Position numbers and translations under genes: made by a program
Assembly (NCBI GenBank): GCA_902727945.1
Contig: CACVAV010000282.1
Span: 1-19,521 of the forward strand
Source: an uncultured Thiotrichaceae bacterium
Lineage (GTDB): Bacteria; Pseudomonadota; Gammaproteobacteria; Thiotrichales; Thiotrichaceae
DNA length: 19,521 bases
Reading direction: 5' to 3'
Part shown: positions 14,479 to 19,521 of the stretch, one piece after another
Layout: each line of letters begins with the position of its first letter
Numbering within the stretch: position 1 is the stretch's first letter
The notes under the pieces: generated by a model
What the model saw: the letters and a program-made list of their open reading frames with translations, nothing else
What the model was told of the DNA's origin: nothing
The model's database searches: none

Positions 14479-15459
14479 TTAAATCATCTTCATCGCTTTC
14501 ATCAGAATAAACATTTCACGTAATTGATTGCCGTTCGTTGAAGAAAAATAAACCGGGAACTGACGGCCTGCAAACTTCTTCTTATGTGAAATATTGCCCT
14601 GAAAAGGATACAGACGATTCAATTTTTTTGCCGCATAACGGAAACTTTTCATAGTGAAATCATTCTGGCGAAAGTGTGCTCTTAAAACGAATAGTGGCAT
14701 CAGCCCCAAAGAAACCACCTTAACCTTTTCTTCAGCAAACACCTTAATCGCCTCAGTAATAATGTAAACACTGGTGCCATTCGGCGCATCACGGCTAATA
14801 CGATCAAAATTGTGATAGTAGCCAACGGTGCGACCATCGTTGTGCATCGGGTCAAAGATAGCCAAACCGATTAACCGGCCATCCTTGCGCGCCCAGAAGC
14901 AACGCACGCCCGGTTCATCAACTGTCACAAACGGACGGGTCAGCAAAATTAATTCTTTGCCGCCCTTATCCTCCACCCAAGCACCGGAAAGCGCTTCTAT
15001 CTCAGCCATATCACAAGCAGAAATGGCACGTTCCTCAACCACTACACCTTCACGTTCACATTTATTACGCCACTGACGGATTTTGGCTCTTTTTTTACCC
15101 GCCAGATCATAAGGAATGGGTAGCTCACATTCCTTGCCAAACATATTCACTTCGTAACCCAGCTTGTCCATTACTGCCCCCGTTTTACGGTTACATTGCA
15201 GTAAAATCACACGTTTATGTTTAGCAATAAAGCGCTCTAACATACCCTCAAGCTGTTCAGGTGCACACAATGGGTCAGCCAGAATAATTTTGCGGCCACG
15301 GGGCGCTAGCAGGAAATGCCGGAAGGAGTAATAAGCAATGAAACCCACTCCTTCTTCGACATAATATTCCATGCCTTGTTGCAAAACAGAATAGCTCAGG
15401 CAGCCACGGCCATATTTTTTAAGGTAAGGCGCTAGTTGCGCCCAATCAGGATGAGACAC
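14479..15459 (-). CDS. DUF2156 / phosphatidylglycerol lysyltransferase C-terminal-like protein
   Basis: The 326-residue soluble protein resembles the C-terminal GNAT-type domain of bacterial lysylphosphatidylglycerol synthases (DUF2156). Visible family-like pieces are YYVEEGVGFIAY, RKIILADPLCAPE, KRAKIRQWRNKCEREG, GRLIGLAIFDP, a YYHNFDRIS segment and a C-terminal KKKFAGRQFPVYFSS. It lacks the multi-pass flippase region of MprF, so it should be a stand-alone aminoacyl- or acyl-transferase-like protein with unknown acceptor. The start codon is GTG (15457-15459), 6 bases after the tpm stop and without a Shine-Dalgarno sequence, which suggests translational coupling. The next in-frame ATG, at residue 30, would cut into the domain. 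Family call is fairly sure, function is not. Confidence 0.85.
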   Translation of the reverse strand: MSHPDWAQLAPYLKKYGRGCLSYSVLQQGMEYYVEEGVGFIAYYSFRHFLLAPRGRKIILADPLCAPEQLEGMLERFIAKHKRVILLQCNRKTGAVMDKLGYEVNMFGKECELPIPYDLAGKKRAKIRQWRNKCEREGVVVEERAISACDMAEIEALSGAWVEDKGGKELILLTRPFVTVDEPGVRCFWARKDGRLIGLAIFDPMHNDGRTVGYYHNFDRISRDAPNGTSVYIITEAIKVFAEEKVKVVSLGLMPLFVLRAHFRQNDFTMKSFRYAAKKLNRLYPFQGNISHKKKFAGRQFPVYFSSTNGNQLREMFILMKAMKMI

Positions 15460-15465
15460 TATCGG

Positions 15466-16116
15466 TCAGCGCAGCAAAAAGGTTTTTTCATCAAGACGCG
15501 GCATACCCATTTTTTTGAATCTGGACATCTCATTCAATGCGTCAACACTGCGCAATAGAGTCACCGAATAATCACCCTCGTAATATTCCCGCACTTCTGA
15601 TTCCATCACAGAAAACGGCGGGCCTCCGGCGAGGCTCTGATCATATTCCATCGTCACCAGCAGCACATCACATTGCTTTGGTACAATCTGCTTGAGATGT
15701 TTGGTATAAGCAGAACGCATTTCCGGCGGCAAAGCAATCAGCGAAGCACGATCAAACACGCCTGCGCACTCCGCCAGATCATCAGGTGTCAGGTCGAAGA
15801 AATCTCCCTGATAAATCACAATGCCGTCACATTCCCAGCGCTCAAACTTGCCGGACTGAGAAACTTGTGGCTCCAGGTCATTTTCGGCAAAAAAATCTTT
15901 GATAGCCAGTGCACTGAGTTCGATACCCAGTACTTCATGACCCTGCGCCCGCAACCACAACATATCTGCACTCTTGCCACACAGCGGCACAAAAATTTTA
16001 CCTCGCCCATCCAGTTCCAGCCCGCCCCAGAAATCCTGTAGGTGCGAGTTAACGGTATCCTGATGAAATCCGATCTGGTTTTTGTCCCAGCGTTCATGCC
16101 AAAAATCTGCTTCCAT
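15466..16116 (-). CDS. tpm: Thiopurine S-methyltransferase
   Basis: The 216-residue protein is a full-length bacterial TPMT, a cytoplasmic SAM-dependent methyltransferase that methylates thiopurines and, in several bacteria, selenite or tellurite. It shows FWHERWDKNQIGFH at the N-terminus, then the SAM motif FVPLCGKSADMLWLRAQGHEVLGIELS, followed by YQGDFFDLTP and VFDRASLIALPPEMR. It is followed after 6 bases by the DUF2156 gene on the same strand and is divergent from bioD. The native substrate here is unknown. Confidence 0.96.
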   Translation of the reverse strand: MEADFWHERWDKNQIGFHQDTVNSHLQDFWGGLELDGRGKIFVPLCGKSADMLWLRAQGHEVLGIELSALAIKDFFAENDLEPQVSQSGKFERWECDGIVIYQGDFFDLTPDDLAECAGVFDRASLIALPPEMRSAYTKHLKQIVPKQCDVLLVTMEYDQSLAGGPPFSVMESEVREYYEGDYSVTLLRSVDALNEMSRFKKMGMPRLDEKTFLLR

Positions 16117-16177
16117 TTTAAACTTTTAACCTGTGCTTAAAGTAATGAGGCCATGTAGCAACTACACGCCACCAGCA

Positions 16178-16196
16178 TGAAAGTTTTCAACTTTCA
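16178..16196. promoter_or_regulatory. Perfect palindrome (candidate operator) in the tpm-bioD divergent gap
   Basis: TGAAAGTT (16178-16185), a 3-base spacer and AACTTTCA (16189-16196) form a perfect 8-bp inverted repeat. The right half overlaps the candidate -35 element of the bioD promoter (16192-16197). The left half and spacer include a TTGAAA on the minus strand (16185-16190) that could be a -35 for tpm. A dimeric regulator bound here could act on both genes. It does not match the BirA or BioR operator patterns I know. Confidence 0.5.
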
Positions 16197-16219
16197 CATT
16201 AACGGGGCTGAAGTATAAT
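16192..16219 (+). promoter_or_regulatory. Probable sigma70 promoter of bioD
   Basis: A perfect TATAAT (16214-16219) is preceded by TTTCAC (16192-16197) at 16-base spacing. It would start transcription near 16226, about 26 bases before the bioD ATG, with AAAGAG as ribosome-binding site just ahead of the start. Confidence 0.6.
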
Positions 16220-16251
16220 CGAAAATCTAATTATTATCACAAAGAGTAACA

Positions 16252-16932
16252 ATGATGGCCAACACATCTAAACCCATTGAACTAACCGAATGGATTGTAC
16301 AACTAGCTCAGGGAGAGGGGTTATTCATGACCGGCACCGACACTGATGTCGGAAAAACCTGGGTGGGCGTTAAACTGCTTGAGGCATTCCATCAGGCAGG
16401 CGTTCGGACAGCACCTCGCAAACCGGTTGAATCCGGCTGGCCGCAACCGCCTGAATCGACAGCCACAACGGATGCACAACAATTATTAAACGCCTGTCAT
16501 GATAATAACCAGACCCTGGACCAGGTGTGTCCGAACCGCTTTCGGGAGCCACTATCACCACCCCGCGCGGCACAACTTGAAGGTGTGCAACTCAGCATTC
16601 AAACACTGGCACAACAATGCCGCCAACAGGTACCGGAAAACACACTGTTATATGTGGAAGGTGCGGGTGGCTTTTACTCGCCCTTGGCTGATGACGGACT
16701 CAATGCAGATCTGGCTACCGCACTAAAATTACCCCTTATTCTGGTTAGTCCGGATCGGGTGGGCTGTATTAATCATATCTTACTGAATGTTGAAGCCATA
16801 CAAACCCGCCAGTTAACACTGGCAGGTATTATTCTGAACCCAATGCCTCAGCTAAACACACCGGCAACGATGGATAACCTGACAGATCTCAGAACAATAC
16901 TGGATATTCCGGTGTTCCGCTGGCAGGAATAA
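16252..16932 (+). CDS. bioD: ATP-dependent dethiobiotin synthetase
   Basis: BioD closes the ureido ring of dethiobiotin from 7,8-diaminopelargonate, CO2 and ATP, the penultimate step in biotin synthesis. The 226-residue protein has the P-loop GTDTDVGKT (28-36), a KPVESGW block and VEGAGGFYSPL (the metal/nucleotide-binding loop). The first ATG (followed at once by a second) gives about 20 more residues before the P-loop than is usual. It is supported by AAAGAG and by the promoter at 16192-16219. An ATG at 16327 has a strong GGGAGAGGGG upstream but would remove the first beta strand. It is alone, without bioA, bioB, bioF or bioC nearby. It converges with the pilU-like gene across 24 bases with no clear terminator. 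Confidence 0.95.
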   Translation: MMANTSKPIELTEWIVQLAQGEGLFMTGTDTDVGKTWVGVKLLEAFHQAGVRTAPRKPVESGWPQPPESTATTDAQQLLNACHDNNQTLDQVCPNRFREPLSPPRAAQLEGVQLSIQTLAQQCRQQVPENTLLYVEGAGGFYSPLADDGLNADLATALKLPLILVSPDRVGCINHILLNVEAIQTRQLTLAGIILNPMPQLNTPATMDNLTDLRTILDIPVFRWQE

Positions 16933-16956
16933 AGCTGATAAAAAGACAAAAACGAA

Positions 16957-18174
16957 TCAGGCCATCTCAGGCAACGGTGCTGTCAGCTCCTTAACCTCGC
17001 TTTTTCTTTCAGTCGTGGTCGATTCAATCACCTTTTCATACACTGTTTGACCCTCTATCTCTTTGTAGGGGTCACCGGAAAAACCGGTACCTTTACCAAA
17101 GTTGATCTGCCATTCCAGATTATTTCTTGAGGTCGCGTATTCTAATGCACTGTGCTTGCTGATTTTCCCGGCCTTATACAGAGCAAGCAACGACTGATCG
17201 AAACTAACCATGCCATCGGATGAGCCTTTTTCTATCACTTCAGCTAACTCATTAAACTGACCTTTTCTGATCAATTCAGCTGCATAAGGCGTATTGACCA
17301 GCATTTCAGCCGCCAGGTGCAGACCTTCGCCATCTTCGGACGGAATCAACCGCTGCGCGACAACGCCACGCAAATTTAATGACAGATCCATTAGCACTCT
17401 GGTTTTACTCTCACCCGGAAACAGATACAGGATGCGTTCCAGCGCCTGAATCACATTAATGGCGTGCAAGGTTGAGATCACCAAATGACCCGTATCCGCA
17501 AAACCTAACACCGCTTCCATAGTTTCAGAATCACGCGCCTCACCCACCATGATCATGTCCGGAGCCTCACGCATCGCTTCACGCATCGCATTAGCATAAC
17601 TGAGCGTATCAAAACCCACTTCACGCTGGCCTACAATCGACTGACCATGACTGAAGGTATATTCAATCGGGTCTTCAATGGTTAAAATATGCCCACAATG
17701 GCGCTCATTACGGTATTGAATCAATGAAGCCATCGAGGTTGATTTACCTGAGCCGGTGGAACCCACAAACAGAATAAGACCATTATGTCCCATCACCATT
17801 TTAGTCAACACATCCGGTAGATTCAGATCACCCGGCCCGGCAATATTACTGCGGATATGGCGGATAACCATCGACACTTCGCCACGCTGAAAATACAGAT
17901 TCATGCGGAAACGACCAATGCCCTTCAGTGCCAGGCCTTTATTCAGCTCACGGTTTTCAAAGAAACTCTCAATCTCGCTCGGACTCAGCACCTCCTCAGC
18001 CAACTGACGAATATTCCCCGGCTTCATGGGTTCTTTGCTAATCCGCTGCAACTGTCCCCGCACCTTGATAGATGCATGCGCACCGGTAGTCAGGTAAATA
18101 TCGGAAGCCGATTGTTTTACCATCATGTGCAACAGCGGCGTGATACGCATATCCTCATCGACAAGATTACTCAT
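16957..18174 (-). CDS. Second PilU-like type IV pilus retraction ATPase
   Basis: The 405-residue protein belongs to the PilT/PilU secretion ATPases, cytoplasmic hexameric motors at the base of type IV pili. It has an N-terminal PAS-like region (SASDIYLTTG, about 22-31), the Walker A GSTGSGKST (138-146), the Asp box TIEDPIEY (165-172), the Walker B segment ending MIMVGEARD (207-215) and the His box TLHAIN (235-240). GEARD replaces the GEIRD or GEMRD usual in PilT and PilU. The C-terminal 60 residues, with YEKVIESTTTERKSEV and a PLPEMA end, are charged and differ from the preceding PilU. It starts 5 bases after the pilU stop, so the two are one operon. It may be an accessory motor or a modulator. 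Confidence 0.93.
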   Translation of the reverse strand: MSNLVDEDMRITPLLHMMVKQSASDIYLTTGAHASIKVRGQLQRISKEPMKPGNIRQLAEEVLSPSEIESFFENRELNKGLALKGIGRFRMNLYFQRGEVSMVIRHIRSNIAGPGDLNLPDVLTKMVMGHNGLILFVGSTGSGKSTSMASLIQYRNERHCGHILTIEDPIEYTFSHGQSIVGQREVGFDTLSYANAMREAMREAPDMIMVGEARDSETMEAVLGFADTGHLVISTLHAINVIQALERILYLFPGESKTRVLMDLSLNLRGVVAQRLIPSEDGEGLHLAAEMLVNTPYAAELIRKGQFNELAEVIEKGSSDGMVSFDQSLLALYKAGKISKHSALEYATSRNNLEWQINFGKGTGFSGDPYKEIEGQTVYEKVIESTTTERKSEVKELTAPLPEMA

Positions 18175-18179
18175 AATTT

Positions 18180-19337
18180 TTAACTTCTTATTGTTTCTGT
18201 AGGTTCAATTTCAAGCTTCTCGGTACCACGGAAAAAGTCATTATCCTTAGAGAAGCGGCTTTCCAATTTAAGTTTCAGGCGCAAATCATTCACAGAGTCA
18301 GCATTACGCAACCCCTCGTGTACGGTAATGGCACGTTTTTCAATCAGGTCAAACAAGGCCTGATCAAATGTACACATACCATGCTCCCGCGATGCCGCTG
18401 TCAGCGTCTTCATTTCAGGTACATCACCCTTCAAAATCAAGTCAGCCATCAGCGGTGTATTAATAATGATTTCCACCGCCGGAACACGGCTTTTTTCATC
18501 CGCTGTTCGCACAAGACGCTGGGAAATGACGGCCTTCAGATTCATAGAAAGATCCATCAACAGCTGATCCCGGCGTTCTTCCGGAAAGAAGTTCAGGATG
18601 CGCTCAATGGCCTGATTAGCGCTATTTGCATGCAAGGTAGTCAGGCATAAATGCCCGGTTTCAGCATAGGCATTGGCATATTCCATGGTTTCACGGTCAC
18701 GGATTTCCCCCAGCAAGATAACGTCGGGAGCCTGACGCAAGGTGTTCTTCAGCGCCACTTCATAGCTGGCGGTATCCATGCCCACTTCGCGCTGGGTCAG
18801 TAAACACCCCTTGTGCTCGTGAATAAATTCAATCGGATCTTCGATGGTAACAATGTGACCTTTGGAGTTTTCATTGCGATGATCCAGCATCGCCGCCAGC
18901 GAAGTCGACTTGCCTGAACCGGTCGCGCCGACAAAAATCACCAAGCCACGCTGTGTCATCGCAATGTCCCGTAAAATCGGGGGCAATGACAAATCATCAA
19001 GATCCGGAATTTCGGTTGGAATATGGCGCAAGACCATGCCGGAACAACCACGCTGCGTAAAAGCATTAACACGAAAACGTGCCGTACCCGGTAATGCAAT
19101 GGCAAAGTTACATTCCATATGCTCTTCAAACTGGCGCAACTGATGATCGTTCATAATCGCCCGCACCAGCATGCGTGTATTTAATTCACTGAGCACATTG
19201 CTACTCATCGGCTGCATATGACCATCAACTTTCACCGAAGGTGGCGCGTCAGCAGTAATAAATAAATCTGAGCTACCCATTTCCAACATTTTCACTAACA
19301 AACGCTGGACAAAGCCCATTGCATTATCGCGATCCAT
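18180..19337 (-). CDS. pilU: Type IV pilus retraction ATPase PilU
   Basis: The 385-residue protein matches Pseudomonas-type PilU along its length: SSDLFITADAPPSVKVDGH (22-40), Walker A GATGSGKST (137-145), TIEDPIEFIH (164-173), TQREVGMDTASYEVALKNTL (181-200), Walker B ILLGEIRD (207-214) and LTTLHANSANQAIERI (232-247). PilU assists PilT in pilus retraction and twitching or DNA uptake. It starts 8 bases after the pilT stop, with AGGAGAG overlapping that stop codon. The start at 19335-19337 is better placed for this ribosome-binding site than the ATG six codons later. Confidence 0.96.
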   Translation of the reverse strand: MDRDNAMGFVQRLLVKMLEMGSSDLFITADAPPSVKVDGHMQPMSSNVLSELNTRMLVRAIMNDHQLRQFEEHMECNFAIALPGTARFRVNAFTQRGCSGMVLRHIPTEIPDLDDLSLPPILRDIAMTQRGLVIFVGATGSGKSTSLAAMLDHRNENSKGHIVTIEDPIEFIHEHKGCLLTQREVGMDTASYEVALKNTLRQAPDVILLGEIRDRETMEYANAYAETGHLCLTTLHANSANQAIERILNFFPEERRDQLLMDLSMNLKAVISQRLVRTADEKSRVPAVEIIINTPLMADLILKGDVPEMKTLTAASREHGMCTFDQALFDLIEKRAITVHEGLRNADSVNDLRLKLKLESRFSKDNDFFRGTEKLEIEPTETIRS

Positions 19338-19345
19338 GATCTCTC

Positions 19346-19521
19346 CTAAATGGCATCGGGGTTATCAGCTTTATGACGAGCAACATCACGTTCGACCTCA
19401 CCCTTCATCACCAGACTCTTCAATGACTGATCCAGGGTTTGCATGCCTTCGCCCTGGCTCGTCTGTAGCGTAGAGCGCATCTGGGCAATTTTGTTTTCGC
19501 GGATCAGGTTACGGATGGCAC
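19346..19521 (-). CDS. pilT: Type IV pilus retraction ATPase PilT (C-terminus only, cut by window end)
   Basis: Only the last 57 residues plus the stop (19346-19348) are in the window. AIRNLIRENKIAQM, then GMQTLDQSLKSLVMKGEV and a short tail ending NPDAI, match the C-terminus of PilT, whose Pseudomonas homologue has AIRNLIRE and GMQTLD in the same positions. PilT is the main ATPase that powers pilus retraction. The gene continues past the right edge and leads the pilT-pilU-pilU-like operon. Confidence 0.92.
   Translation of the reverse strand, partial: AIRNLIRENKIAQMRSTLQTSQGEGMQTLDQSLKSLVMKGEVERDVARHKADNPDAI

Noticed and set aside
16933..16956. Bidirectional terminator between bioD and the pilU-like gene
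   Set aside because: The 24-base gap is A-rich but contains no stem of useful length.

Overview
This window looks like a chromosomal segment of a gammaproteobacterium. The main evidence is the run trpF-accD-folC-dedD-cvpA-purF, a conserved neighbourhood in that class, together with an E. coli-type GshA, a bacterial thiopurine methyltransferase (Tpm), and a pilT-pilU-pilU-like type IV pilus retraction cluster. I cannot name the genus from sequence alone. All intact genes are ordinary dense bacterial coding sequence. I see no rRNA, tRNA, CRISPR array or intact insertion sequence.

Layout. 1-558 has no intact gene; it holds a 10-bp inverted repeat and a broken minus-strand frame. 559-5806 (plus strand) is the unusual part. 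It holds a 925-residue fusion (PRPP-binding phosphoribosyltransferase, two AMMECR1-like domains, and an all-helical C-terminal domain), then a Memo-family protein (AmmeMemoRadiSam protein B type), then a 250-residue signal-less protein with eight IADG-type Pro/Gln-rich repeats, then a TauD/SyrP-like Fe(II)/2-oxoglutarate oxygenase. A 14-bp hairpin lies between the last two. 5880-7490 is gshA.

From 7487 to 14324 the minus strand carries trpF, accD, folC, dedD, cvpA, purF and a small signal-less YkuD-domain gene, in that order of transcription. The last gene meets gshA tail to tail with a 4-base overlap. Next, also on the minus strand, is a tpm plus DUF2156 (LPG-synthase C-terminal-like) pair at 14479-16116. 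Divergent from tpm is a stand-alone bioD (16252-16932) with a good sigma70-type promoter overlapped by a perfect 8-bp palindrome. The window closes with the minus-strand pilT (C-terminus only), pilU and a second pilU-like ATPase.

How the genes may work together. The purF-trpF block is housekeeping: purine, tryptophan, fatty-acid and folate biosynthesis, plus septal and membrane proteins. The pil genes form a retraction-motor operon. The most interesting hypothesis is that 559-5806 is a peptide or protein modification system. The repeat protein would be the substrate, the 2OG oxygenase a hydroxylase acting on it, and the PRTase-AMMECR1 fusion and Memo protein enzymes making or attaching a further modification. 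That is inference from domain content, gene order and the repeat architecture. No radical SAM partner, usual for AmmeMemoRadiSam loci, is visible here.
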